64,000 nt of DNA from Ruegeria arenilitoris (GTDB lineage: Bacteria; Pseudomonadota; Alphaproteobacteria; Rhodobacterales; Rhodobacteraceae), in assembly GCF_013035425.1 (NCBI RefSeq), contig NZ_WQHX01000004.1, positions 310,001-374,000 of the forward strand, read 5' to 3'. This document shows, in pieces, positions 26,923 to 35,678 of the stretch. Numbering within the stretch: position 1 is the stretch's first letter; each line of letters opens with the position of its first letter. Made by a program: the position numbers and the translations under genes. The notes beneath the pieces were generated by a model. That model searched no databases, was not told the DNA's origin, and worked only from the letters and a program-made list of their open reading frames with translations.

Positions 26923-28743
26923 GTGCTGGACCAGCCTATTGCACAGATCAGAAAACTTCGGGTCGAGTTCCAGACCAAAGACGGCCCTGTGGTTGGCGTC
27001 GAAGACGTTTCATTCGAGGTCAAACCGGGTGAAACCGTTTGTATCGTTGGCGAATCGGGATCCGGCAAATCAGTATCTTCGCTGTCCTTGATGCGGCTTG
27101 TGGAGTTCGGTGGTGGCGAGATTGCAGGCGGTGAATTGCTGTTTGATCGCCGTGACGGAGAGGAAATGGATCTGTCCAAAGCTGACCAGGATCTGATGAA
27201 ACAGATTCGTGGCAACGAGATTGGAATGATCTTTCAGGAACCGATGACGGCCCTGAACCCGGTTTTCACTGTAGGTCGACAATTGACCGAAGGCTTGCGC
27301 ATTCACAAGAATCTGTCGAAATCGCAGGCCGAAGATCGCGCGTTGGAGTTGCTGCGCCAGGTTCGCATTCCTGAACCAGAGCGTCGGCTCAAACAATATC
27401 CCCATGAGTTATCAGGCGGAATGCGCCAGCGCGTCGTAATTGCCATGGCCATGGCATGTGAGCCGCGCCTTCTGATCGCAGACGAGCCGACTACGGCCTT
27501 GGATGTAACCATTCAGGCTGAGATTCTTGCGCTGATGGACAGGTTGAAGCGCGAAACCGGCACTGCAGTAATGTTTATTACCCACGACATGGCCGTTGTT
27601 GCCCAGATGGCGGACCGGGTCGTCGTTATGTTCCGCGGCAACAAAGTTGAAGAAGGACCGGTAAAAGAAATCTTCGAAAACCCGCAGCATGATTACACCA
27701 AAGCTTTGTTGGCCGCCGTGCCCAAGCTTGGCGAAATGCAAGGCAAAGCTGCGCCGGAACCGATGAAACTTCTTGGCGTCGAGGGGCAGAAAATCGCTCC
27801 AATACCCGGCACTGAGGATGTCTTGCTGACAGTTAGAAATCTAACAACGCGCTTTCCAGTCAAAGGTGGTCTTTTACGACGCACGATTTCGAACGTGCAT
27901 GCGGTCGAGGACGTGTCATTTACTCTTAACAGGGGACAAACACTTAGCCTAGTTGGAGAGTCCGGTTGCGGCAAATCTTCGGCTGGCCGGTCGATCCTGC
28001 GATTGGTTGAACCGATGTCAGGCGAGGTCGAATTGGACGGTGTCGACATCATGAAGTTGGATCATAGAGGTCTGCGCAAGGCACGTCTGGACATGCAGAT
28101 GATATTCCAGGATCCATTTGCGTCACTGAACCCGCAGATGCAGTTGGTCGACCAAGTTGCCGAGCCTATGCGCAACTATGGTGTTGCATCTGGGTCTGAA
28201 TTACAGGATCGGGTTGCCGAATTATTCGACAAAGTACAACTGCCGCGCAGTTTTATGCGCCGTTTTCCGCACGAGATGTCAGGCGGTCAGCGACAGCGTA
28301 TCGCCATTGCCCGCGCTTTAGCCCTTAATCCCAAGTTGATTGTAGCGGATGAGGCTGTGTCCGCGTTGGATGTATCGGTTCAGGCTCAGGTGTTGAACCT
28401 GATGATGGAGCTACAATCCGAACTTGGCCTCAGCTATCTGTTCATCAGCCATGATATGGCTGTGGTTGAACGGGTCAGCCATCAGGTCGGTGTCATGTAT
28501 CTTGGCAGGATCGTAGAGCTAGGGCCTCGTGCGCGTGTCTTCGAAAATCCGCAGCACGCCTATACTCAGGCGCTGATGAAAGCCGTTCCTATCGCCGATC
28601 CGAACAAGCGCAAATCTGAGAAAGATTTGAACTTTAAGCCAATACCGTCGCCAATACACCCCATCGGTCACACGCCCGAGCCGTCGAAATATCGCGAGGT
28701 TGAACCTGGACACTTTGTGCTGGAAACCGATAGCGGTTACTAG
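26923..28743 (+). CDS. Fused double ATPase of peptide-type ABC importer (DppD-DppF/GsiA-like)
   Basis: This 606-aa protein joins two ABC ATPase modules that are separate DppD and DppF chains in many bacteria. Module one has Walker A GESGSGKS at 43-50, signature LSGGMRQR near 163 and Walker B LLIADEPTTALD. Module two has Walker A GESGCGKS near 345, signature MSGGQRQR and LIVADEAVSALD. Each ends in the oligopeptide-type C-terminal region with YTKALLAAVPK or YTQALMKAVP. The start is GTG at 26923 after a GGGGAGCGG ribosome site. It is divergent from its permeases and receptor and heads a plus-strand run with a glycosyltransferase-like gene, an ArgE-type deacetylase and three amidohydrolases. Confidence 0.95.
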   Translation: MLDQPIAQIRKLRVEFQTKDGPVVGVEDVSFEVKPGETVCIVGESGSGKSVSSLSLMRLVEFGGGEIAGGELLFDRRDGEEMDLSKADQDLMKQIRGNEIGMIFQEPMTALNPVFTVGRQLTEGLRIHKNLSKSQAEDRALELLRQVRIPEPERRLKQYPHELSGGMRQRVVIAMAMACEPRLLIADEPTTALDVTIQAEILALMDRLKRETGTAVMFITHDMAVVAQMADRVVVMFRGNKVEEGPVKEIFENPQHDYTKALLAAVPKLGEMQGKAAPEPMKLLGVEGQKIAPIPGTEDVLLTVRNLTTRFPVKGGLLRRTISNVHAVEDVSFTLNRGQTLSLVGESGCGKSSAGRSILRLVEPMSGEVELDGVDIMKLDHRGLRKARLDMQMIFQDPFASLNPQMQLVDQVAEPMRNYGVASGSELQDRVAELFDKVQLPRSFMRRFPHEMSGGQRQRIAIARALALNPKLIVADEAVSALDVSVQAQVLNLMMELQSELGLSYLFISHDMAVVERVSHQVGVMYLGRIVELGPRARVFENPQHAYTQALMKAVPIADPNKRKSEKDLNFKPIPSPIHPIGHTPEPSKYREVEPGHFVLETDSGY

Positions 28744-28749
28744 GGCACC

Positions 28750-29559
28750 ATGAAGAAGCAAATAATTTGTATTAATTGGGGCACCAAATACGGTCCGAAT
28801 TTTATCAACCGGCTGTATGGGATGGTGGCGCGCAATATAACACCTCCTTTCAGCTTTACTTGCTTCACCGATTCCCGGGAAGGAGTGCGATCCGAAGTCT
28901 TGTGCGAAGACTTACCAGAGGTTGATTACGATATGCCGGTCGGCGTCATTGGAAAATGGCCAAAATCCCGTTTGTGGGGCAAGAACCTTGGCGCATTGAG
29001 TGGACCTGTATTGTTTCTCGACCTCGACATCGTTATTACCGGATCGTTGGACATCTTTTTCGAAATTGGCGACGAAGACGATGTTGTGATGTCCAGAAAT
29101 CCGACGACTCCGTTTGAGCGTTTGGGCCAAACTTCGCTTTTTCGGTTTCCAGTTGGGAAGCTTGCGCCTATGCAGCAGGCGTTTCGAAAGGATCCTCAGA
29201 AAATCGCCGAGAAGTTTCGATTCGAGCAACGCTATGTGACGCAAAATGCGCCAGGTGGCGTCAAGTTCTTTCCACGATGGGCCGTGCAACAGTTCAGCCA
29301 TGATTGCGTATGGGCCTTTCCACTGAACCTCGTGATGACTCCAAGGCGGCCGAAGAAAGCCAGGGTCGTAATCTTTGCCGGGGCCAACGATCCTGAAAAC
29401 GCGATTGAGGGCCGATGGACCCGACGGCACACTGCCGGATCGATCCGCACCTATTGGGCCGCTCGGCATGATCGAAAATCTACGGAAAGCAACAGCTTAC
29501 GATATATGCGCCATTTCATCAAACCAGCGAAATGGATCGAAGAGCATTGGGTAGCTTAG
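28750..29559 (+). CDS. Glycosyltransferase-like protein of unknown role
   Basis: This is a 269-aa soluble protein. The segment SRLWGKNLGALSGPVLFLDLDIVITGSLDIFFE (about 72-104) has the build of a GT-A nucleotide-sugar site, with DLD as the metal-binding DxD motif and hydrophobic strands before it. WGTKYGPNFINRLYGMVARN near the N-terminus also occurs in GT8-like proteins. The C-terminal half is basic (RRPKKAR, RWTRRHTAGSIRTYWAARHDRK). I cannot name a substrate. The ATG lies 6 bases after the ATPase stop and the stop lies 8 bases before the argE start, so it belongs to the same transcript, although a sugar transferase has no obvious job beside peptide hydrolases. Confidence 0.78.
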   Translation: MKKQIICINWGTKYGPNFINRLYGMVARNITPPFSFTCFTDSREGVRSEVLCEDLPEVDYDMPVGVIGKWPKSRLWGKNLGALSGPVLFLDLDIVITGSLDIFFEIGDEDDVVMSRNPTTPFERLGQTSLFRFPVGKLAPMQQAFRKDPQKIAEKFRFEQRYVTQNAPGGVKFFPRWAVQQFSHDCVWAFPLNLVMTPRRPKKARVVIFAGANDPENAIEGRWTRRHTAGSIRTYWAARHDRKSTESNSLRYMRHFIKPAKWIEEHWVA

Positions 29560-29567
29560 AAAAGAGT

Positions 29568-30737
29568 ATGAGTGCTATGAAACTATCGCCCAAAGATCTG
29601 CTGGACAGGCTTGTGTCTTTTCCAACGGTCAGCCGCGATAGCAATCTGCCTCTCGTAAACTGGGTCGCGGATTACCTGAAATCAAATGGTATCGAACCAC
29701 ATATCTGGCCGGATCCAGAGCAGCCGCATAAGGCTGCGATCTTTGCGCATGTAGGCCCTGATGAAGAAGGCGCCGTGGTTTTGTCGGGGCATACTGACGT
29801 TGTTCCAATCGATGGACAGCCTTGGGATACCGATCCATTCGTGGTTACGGAACGTGACGGTAAGTACTTTGGGCGCGGCACTTGTGACATGAAGGGGTTT
29901 GACGCACTCGCCATTTGGGCACTTGTCGAGGCGCAACATTTGGGAGTTTCGCGACCGCTCCAATTGGCGTTGAGCTTCGATGAAGAGGTCGGCTGCACGG
30001 GGGCTCCTCCGATGATTGAGGCTATGCAAAAAGTATTGCCCAAAGGTTCGGCGGTGATCGTGGGCGAGCCTTCGATGATGCAGGCCGTTACCGGCCACAA
30101 AGGTGGCTTTGGTTTCGATACGCACTTGATCGGGTACGAAGTTCACAGCTCGATCATGCATACGGGCGTAAACGCGATCATGGCAGCGGCTCCCTTGATC
30201 GATTGGGCCAACCACCGAAATTCGGAAAACATGTCCGCTCCTCCCAGCGATTTGGCTGCCGTATTCAACCCGCCTTGGACAACATGTCATGTTGGCATGA
30301 TCGAGGGCGGAACTGCGCACAACATCACTGCCAAGGATTGCCGTTTCATGATGGATTTCAGGGTGGTTCCGGGTGAAAAGGTCAGCCAGTGGAAAGACGC
30401 TTACATGGAACAGGTACGTCTCGCAGAAACTAGAATGCAAGCCGTGCATCCTGACGCTCGGATCGAAGTTTCAAACAGTTTTTCCGTGCCTGCGCTGGTG
30501 CCCGAAGGTGGCGGCGAGGCGGAAACTTTAGTGCGTGCTTTGACTGGCGATAATGCAACCCATGTTGTCAGCTATGGAACCGAAGCAGGGCAATTTCAGG
30601 AAGCGGGGTACTCGGCAGTAATTTGCGGTCCCGGTGATATTGCACAAGCGCATCAGCCAAATGAATTCATTACGGTCGACCAATTCAACGCGGGCCACGT
30701 GTTTATGCAAAAGCTGGTGGACCGTTTGAGAATTTGA
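29568..30737 (+). CDS. argE: ArgE-type acetylornithine deacetylase / M20 deacylase
   Basis: This M20A zinc hydrolase is 389 aa from ATG 29568. It removes the acetyl group from N-acetylornithine or a related N-acyl amino acid. Metal ligands are visible in SGHTDVVP (His), TCDMKGFDA (Asp), SFDEEVGC (Glu-Glu), VGEPSMM (Glu) and the C-terminal AHQPNEF (His). GHKGGFGF and NITAKDCRFMMDFRV mark the dimerisation domain. A second ATG at 29577 is equally near the start. In Rhodobacterales arginine synthesis commonly uses ArgJ, and the setting here is an importer/hydrolase operon, so a catabolic N-acyl amino acid deacylase role is as likely as biosynthesis. Confidence 0.88.
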   Translation: MSAMKLSPKDLLDRLVSFPTVSRDSNLPLVNWVADYLKSNGIEPHIWPDPEQPHKAAIFAHVGPDEEGAVVLSGHTDVVPIDGQPWDTDPFVVTERDGKYFGRGTCDMKGFDALAIWALVEAQHLGVSRPLQLALSFDEEVGCTGAPPMIEAMQKVLPKGSAVIVGEPSMMQAVTGHKGGFGFDTHLIGYEVHSSIMHTGVNAIMAAAPLIDWANHRNSENMSAPPSDLAAVFNPPWTTCHVGMIEGGTAHNITAKDCRFMMDFRVVPGEKVSQWKDAYMEQVRLAETRMQAVHPDARIEVSNSFSVPALVPEGGGEAETLVRALTGDNATHVVSYGTEAGQFQEAGYSAVICGPGDIAQAHQPNEFITVDQFNAGHVFMQKLVDRLRI

Positions 30738-30771
30738 TCCGCTTTTGGATCGTTGTAGAGGGAGATTACAG

Positions 30772-31938
30772 ATGCCCGTAAAAAACCGGCTTGCTGAAAT
30801 GCATGATCAGATAACCGAGTGGCGCCACCATCTGCATGCCCATCCCGAGCTTTCCTACGACGTTCATGAGACTGCCGCGTTTGTCGTTGAACGCCTCAAG
30901 GACTTCGGCGTGGACGATATCACTCCGGGTATCGGAAAAACTGGCGTTGTTGCGGTTATAAAGGGCCGGATGGATACAAGGGATCGCGTTATTGGGCTGC
31001 GTGCCGACATGGACGCGTTGCCGATCGAAGAGGCGACCGGGCTCGATTATGCCTCAACCGTGCCAGGAAAGATGCACGCCTGTGGTCACGATGGCCACAC
31101 GTCGATGTTGTTGGGGGCGGCCCAGTATCTTGCGGAAACACGGAATTTCGATGGTACCGTTGTGTTGATCTTTCAACCCGCTGAAGAAGGCGGCGCGGGC
31201 GGTCTTGCCATGTGCAAGGATGGTTTGATGGATCGATGGGGAATTCAAGAGGTTTATGGCATGCACAACGCGCCAGGCGTTCCGGTCGGTGAGTTTGCAA
31301 TTCGGCCCGGCGCACTGATGGCGTCTTCCGACGAGTTTGACATTACGGTTACTGGTAAAGGCGGTCATGCGGCTGCGCCCCATGAGGCGATCGACACAAC
31401 TCTGGTTGCATCGCATATCGTAGTGGCCCTTCAGTCAGTAGTGTCCCGCACAGTCGATCCGATCAAACGGGTTGTACTGACGGTCGGAACGTTTGAAACC
31501 GACAGCGTCGCCTCAAACATCATTGCGCATACCGTTCGACTGCAGGGCACAGTGCGAACGTTGGACCACGAGTATCGAGCGATTGCCAAAGAGCGCGTGT
31601 TCCGAATTGCGGAAGACACTGCTTCGGCTTTCGGCGCCGCAGCTCAGGTAACGTGGACGCCGGGTTATCCGGTAACCGTGAATTCTGAGGCTGAAACGAC
31701 TTACGCAGCGGAAGCAGCTATGGCAGTTGCAGGCAAAGTAAACGACAATGCGGAGCCGATCATGCCGTCAGAAGATTTTGCCTACATGCTTGAAGAAAGG
31801 CCCGGAGCCTACATCTTTATCGGAAATGGAGACACATCAATGTGTCACCACCCAAAATACAATTTCGACGATGGCGCTATTCCCGCCGGTTGCAGCTGGT
31901 TTGCTGAACTGGTGGAACGACGAATGCCAATCGTTTGA
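30772..31938 (+). CDS. M20D amidohydrolase (HipO/AbgB-like), copy 1 of 3
   Basis: This 388-aa metal-dependent amidohydrolase is of the hippurate hydrolase type, which splits N-acyl or N-aroyl amino acids. The metal-binding motif HACGHDGHT holds Cys104 and His106, PAEEGG holds the catalytic and metal Glu138 and Glu139, and MHNAPG and the C-terminal PSEDFAYML with HHPKYNFDD complete the site. The start ATGCCCGTAAAAAACCGG follows a GAGGGAG ribosome site; the open frame extends upstream but the family starts here. It is first of three tandem paralogues with near-identical N-termini (MPVKNRLAEMHDQI) and is the most divergent in its linker and C-terminus. Confidence 0.93.
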   Translation: MPVKNRLAEMHDQITEWRHHLHAHPELSYDVHETAAFVVERLKDFGVDDITPGIGKTGVVAVIKGRMDTRDRVIGLRADMDALPIEEATGLDYASTVPGKMHACGHDGHTSMLLGAAQYLAETRNFDGTVVLIFQPAEEGGAGGLAMCKDGLMDRWGIQEVYGMHNAPGVPVGEFAIRPGALMASSDEFDITVTGKGGHAAAPHEAIDTTLVASHIVVALQSVVSRTVDPIKRVVLTVGTFETDSVASNIIAHTVRLQGTVRTLDHEYRAIAKERVFRIAEDTASAFGAAAQVTWTPGYPVTVNSEAETTYAAEAAMAVAGKVNDNAEPIMPSEDFAYMLEERPGAYIFIGNGDTSMCHHPKYNFDDGAIPAGCSWFAELVERRMPIV

Positions 31939-31957
31939 ACAACAGTTGAGGACCCAA

Positions 31958-33121
31958 ATGCCGATCAAAAACCGCCTTGCCGAAATGCATCAGGAAATCA
32001 CTGGTTGGCGACAGGATTTCCACCAAAATCCTGAAATTCTTTATGAAACTCATCGCACCAGCGCATTGGTCGCTGAGAGGCTGAAAGAGTTTGGCTGCGA
32101 TGAAGTTGTGACCGGAATTGGTCGAACCGGAGTGGTAGGTGTCATCAAAGGCAAGACTGACACAAAAGGTTCTGTTATTGGGTTGCGCGCCGACATGGAT
32201 GCTTTGCCGATGCAGGAACAAACTGGTTTGGAATACGCATCGAAAGTCGACGGCGCGATGCACGCCTGCGGTCACGACGGCCACACGGCAATGGTTTTGG
32301 GCGCGGCGAAATATCTGTCTGAGACGCGGAACTTCGATGGCACCGCAGTTGTTATTTTCCAACCCGCCGAAGAAGGCGGCAAAGGTGCTGAGGCTATGTG
32401 CCAAGACGGTCTGATGGACCGCTTTGGGATTCAGGAAGTTTATGCCATGCACAACGTACCAGGGCTGCCGATGGGGCAATTCGCCATTCGATCTGGCCCA
32501 TTGCTGGCTGCTGCAGATGAGTTCGAAATCAATTTGGAAGGGCAGGGCGGACATGCCGCAGAACCGAATGAAACCATTGATACGACGGTTATGCTCTCCC
32601 AACTGATTGTAGCGTTGCAGACTATTGTGTCGCGAAACGTGGATCCGACGTTACAGGCAGTTGTGTCGGTGACATCGGTCGAAACGTCCTCAAATGCATT
32701 CAATGTCATACCCCAATCTGCGCGTGTGGGGGGGACTGTTAGAACGCATTCCAATGAAATGCGCGATCTGATCGAGAAACGTCTAGGCGAGGCCGCTCAA
32801 TCCGTCGCCGAGACATTTGGGGGATCCGCCAAAGTGACCTACACACACGGTGTTCCAGTCACAATAAATGCGGAAGAACAGACAGGTTATGCTGCTCAGG
32901 CCGCGATCTCGGTTGGTGGCAGCTGTGGTGAGGCACCGATGGTCATGGGCGGCGAGGATTTTTCTTTCATGCTCGAGGAGAGGCCCGGAGCTTTTATCGT
33001 TCTGGGCAATGGCGATAGCGCCGGATTGCACCACCCCGAATACAACTTTAACGACGAGATCATCCCGATAGGATGCTCTTGGTTTGCTGAAATGGTCGAA
33101 CGCCGCATGCCGGCCGCTTGA
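31958..33121 (+). CDS. M20D amidohydrolase (HipO/AbgB-like), copy 2 of 3
   Basis: The second paralogue, 387 aa, starts MPIKNRLAEMHQEITGWRQDFHQNPEILYETHRTSALVAERLKEFGCDEVVTGIGRTG. The same active-site set is intact: HACGHDGHT, PAEEGG, MHNVPG, GGEDFSFMLEERPGAF and HHPEYNFND. It resembles copy 3 more closely than copy 1, for example through the shared GCDEVVTGIGRTGVVGVIKGK stretch, so a later duplication produced copies 2 and 3. The gap from copy 1 is 19 bases, with a weak TTGAGGA ribosome site. The open frame runs further upstream through the end of copy 1, but that part is out of frame with copy 1's protein and is not coding. Confidence 0.93.
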   Translation: MPIKNRLAEMHQEITGWRQDFHQNPEILYETHRTSALVAERLKEFGCDEVVTGIGRTGVVGVIKGKTDTKGSVIGLRADMDALPMQEQTGLEYASKVDGAMHACGHDGHTAMVLGAAKYLSETRNFDGTAVVIFQPAEEGGKGAEAMCQDGLMDRFGIQEVYAMHNVPGLPMGQFAIRSGPLLAAADEFEINLEGQGGHAAEPNETIDTTVMLSQLIVALQTIVSRNVDPTLQAVVSVTSVETSSNAFNVIPQSARVGGTVRTHSNEMRDLIEKRLGEAAQSVAETFGGSAKVTYTHGVPVTINAEEQTGYAAQAAISVGGSCGEAPMVMGGEDFSFMLEERPGAFIVLGNGDSAGLHHPEYNFNDEIIPIGCSWFAEMVERRMPAA

Positions 33122-33141
33122 AAAATCGCAGGAGAAAAAAA

Positions 33142-34305
33142 ATGCCAGTCAAGAACCGTTTTGCTGAACTGCAAGATGAAATTACCGCGTGGCGACGCGA
33201 TATTCATGAAAATCCGGAAATTTTGTTCGAAACGCACCGTACCAGCGCGCTGGTCGCCGATAAGTTGAAAGATTTCGGATGCGATGAAGTTGTGACCGGT
33301 ATCGGCCGAACAGGTGTTGTAGGGGTCATCAAAGGCAAAGCAGACACTAAAGGCAAAGTCATTGGACTGCGCGCTGACATGGACGCGCTGCCGATCCACG
33401 AAGCGACTGGTCTGGACTATGCTTCAAAAACTGATGGGGCAATGCATGCCTGCGGCCACGATGGACACACGGCCATGTTGTTGGGGGCTGCGAAATACCT
33501 TTCTGAAACTCGTAACTTTGACGGTACGGTTGTGGTCATCTTCCAACCCGCCGAAGAAGGCGGCGGAGGCGGCCGAGAGATGTGTGAAGACGGAATGATG
33601 GACCGTTGGAACATTCAAGAGGTCTATGGCATGCACAACTGGCCAGGCAAACCAACTGGCAGTTTTTCGATCAGGCCCGGATCATTCTTTGCTGCGACCG
33701 ATCAGTTTGACATCACTTTTGAGGGTCGCGGCGGCCACGCGGCCAAACCGCAAGAGACGATAGACACCACTGTGATGACTGCACAGGCTGTGCTTGCTCT
33801 GCAGACAATAGCATCGCGAAATGCCGATCCGATTGATCAGGTTGTGGTGTCGGTAACCTCTTTTGAAACCTCGTCCAAAGCGTTCAACGTGATCCCGCAG
33901 ACGGTTCAGATCAAAGGAACCGTACGCACCATGAGCAAAGAAATGCGAGACCTGGCGGAGCAGCGTATCAACGAAATCTGCAATGGCGTTGCTGCGACTT
34001 TCGGCGGCAAGGCCAACGTTACCTACATTCGCGGTTACCCCGTTATGGTGAACAGTGACGAGCAAACAGAATTCGCTGCTGAGGTGGCTCGCTCGGTTTC
34101 GGGCGCTTGCGAAGAAGCACCGCTTGTTATGGGTGGCGAAGATTTTGCCTTTATGCTCGAAGAGCGACCGGGCGCCTATATCCTGGTTGGAAATGGCGAC
34201 ACGGCGATGGTGCACCATCCGGAGTATAATTTTAACGACGATGCCATACCTGCAGGATGCAGTTGGTGGGCCGAGATTGTTGAACAGAGGATGCCTGCAG
34301 CTTAA
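33142..34305 (+). CDS. M20D amidohydrolase (HipO/AbgB-like), copy 3 of 3
   Basis: The third paralogue, 387 aa, starts MPVKNRFAELQDEITAWRRDIHENPEILFETHRTSALV. The catalytic motifs HACGHDGHT, PAEEGG, MHNWPG, GGEDFAFMLEERPGAY and HHPEYNFND are all present, so none of the three copies is a pseudogene. Differences from copy 2 cluster in the dimerisation domain (for example RGGHAAKPQETIDTTVMTAQ) and around MHN-x-PG, places that shape substrate choice in this family. An AGGAG ribosome site precedes the ATG, 20 bases after copy 2. It is last in the plus-strand run and converges on waaA. Confidence 0.93.
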   Translation: MPVKNRFAELQDEITAWRRDIHENPEILFETHRTSALVADKLKDFGCDEVVTGIGRTGVVGVIKGKADTKGKVIGLRADMDALPIHEATGLDYASKTDGAMHACGHDGHTAMLLGAAKYLSETRNFDGTVVVIFQPAEEGGGGGREMCEDGMMDRWNIQEVYGMHNWPGKPTGSFSIRPGSFFAATDQFDITFEGRGGHAAKPQETIDTTVMTAQAVLALQTIASRNADPIDQVVVSVTSFETSSKAFNVIPQTVQIKGTVRTMSKEMRDLAEQRINEICNGVAATFGGKANVTYIRGYPVMVNSDEQTEFAAEVARSVSGACEEAPLVMGGEDFAFMLEERPGAYILVGNGDTAMVHHPEYNFNDDAIPAGCSWWAEIVEQRMPAA

Positions 34306-34324
34306 GATATCTGGAGCGCGGGGT

Positions 34325-35677
34325 TCAGTCCCCACGCTTCCCAGAAAACTCTGAATTAGAAACGACGGCCGGTCCAGAGCTTTCGAGGTTTAGGGCTTTG
34401 CAAAGACTGTCCAAAATCGAATTTAACTGCGATTTCTGAGTATTTACGCAAGACTGGGCAGCTGCTTGCGCATCCGCCAGTGCAGACGGGTCACCCAGCC
34501 ATTTTGCTACTGCATGTGACAGATCGAGGCTTGTCTTAACTTCCACAGCGCCACCAAATGAAATAAGCGGCGCAAATGTTTCTGCGAAATTGAAAAAACC
34601 CGGCCCGGTAATTATTGCTGCCCCGGCTTGTGCCGGTTCAAATGGGTTATGACCACCTATTTCTTTCAATGAGCCACCAAGAAACACAATCGGACATAGG
34701 GCGTACCATGTTCCGGTTTCCCCTAAAGTATCTGCAACATACACTTGGGTATCCGTGCTGATGGCTTCTTTTGCAGTACGCAGCGTATAGGAAAACCCCA
34801 ATTTCCTGATCAACTCGGAAATTTCATCGCGTCGCTCAGGGTGACGTGGGATCAGCAGTAAAAGCAAATCCGGCCAGCGTTTCAAAAGCTCTTTGTGTGC
34901 GTCCAGAACATATTCCTCTTCACCGGCATGGGTCGAACTTGCGATCCACACCGGGCGATCTGAAATCTGTCTTCGAATGTCGGTGAGACTCGCCTGATCC
35001 ACAGGCAATGGATCAGAAAATGATTTCAGGTTTGTACCAGACTGCACGCGGTCCGCAGCGGCCCCCATAGAAATCAAATTTGCTGCAGTATTGCTATTCT
35101 GCGTCAGAAACAGTCGAAATTGGGCCAATATGAAACTTGAGGTCTGGGGGTGTTTTTTCCAGCCATTTACCGATTTCTTTGACATGCGCGCATTCAAAAG
35201 GGCCAGGGCAACGCTCCGCTTTGAACTTTCGACGATAAGGCGTGGCCAGATTTCGCTTTCTACAAAAATCCCGGCATCCGGTCTCCAATGGTTCAGAAAT
35301 CGCCGAACGGAGTCGGCGGAGTCCAGCGGAGGATATTGGTGGCGAGTACGCGGCGGCATTCTTTTTTCAATCAGCAATGCAGAGGTCGGTGTGCCAGACG
35401 TGATCAGAAACTCAGCGTCAGGCAATCGCTCTCCCATTTTTGTTATCAAACTGAGAACGGAAAGACTTTCCCCCACGCTCGCGGCGTGAAACCAGATCAA
35501 GCGTCCGTTAGGCCGCGGTAAGCTGGCGTGACCCAGTCGCTCTCTTTGTCTTTCAGCTGGTACCTTTGCAGCTTCCAGCTTTTTGCGGACAACTCGCCAT
35601 GCAAACGGGGCAATGATCGAAGTAACCCCGCAATACAAGTGATAGAGCAGCGTAGGCTGGCTGTGTTGGACCGGCAT
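34325..35677 (-). CDS. waaA: 3-deoxy-D-manno-octulosonic acid (Kdo) transferase
   Basis: WaaA adds Kdo from CMP-Kdo to lipid A precursors at the inner membrane. The 450-aa protein has one N-terminal membrane-associated segment (about 8-25). The GT30 signature is WFHAASVGESLSVLSLI (about 60-76), with a downstream VESEIWPRLI motif bearing the base Glu. The C-terminal half shows a GT-B donor fold (LLLIPRHPERRDEI, YVADTLGETGTWYALCPIVFLGGSL, GGHNPFEPAQAGAAIITGP). The length is slightly over the usual 420-430 owing to a polar C-terminal tail. It lies one base from moaA on the same strand. Confidence 0.95.
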   Translation of the reverse strand: MPVQHSQPTLLYHLYCGVTSIIAPFAWRVVRKKLEAAKVPAERQRERLGHASLPRPNGRLIWFHAASVGESLSVLSLITKMGERLPDAEFLITSGTPTSALLIEKRMPPRTRHQYPPLDSADSVRRFLNHWRPDAGIFVESEIWPRLIVESSKRSVALALLNARMSKKSVNGWKKHPQTSSFILAQFRLFLTQNSNTAANLISMGAAADRVQSGTNLKSFSDPLPVDQASLTDIRRQISDRPVWIASSTHAGEEEYVLDAHKELLKRWPDLLLLLIPRHPERRDEISELIRKLGFSYTLRTAKEAISTDTQVYVADTLGETGTWYALCPIVFLGGSLKEIGGHNPFEPAQAGAAIITGPGFFNFAETFAPLISFGGAVEVKTSLDLSHAVAKWLGDPSALADAQAAAQSCVNTQKSQLNSILDSLCKALNLESSGPAVVSNSEFSGKRGD

Positions 35678-35678
35678 T

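Noticed and set aside
30772..34305. The tandem similar DNA segments as a possible mobile element or recent repeat array
   Set aside because: The units are whole amidohydrolase genes with many synonymous differences; no terminal repeats or transposase are present.
34312..34336. Imperfect GCGCGGGG/CCCCACGC hairpin at the amidohydrolase/waaA junction as a terminator
   Set aside because: It has a mismatch, lies partly in waaA coding sequence and lacks a T run, so support is too weak to list.
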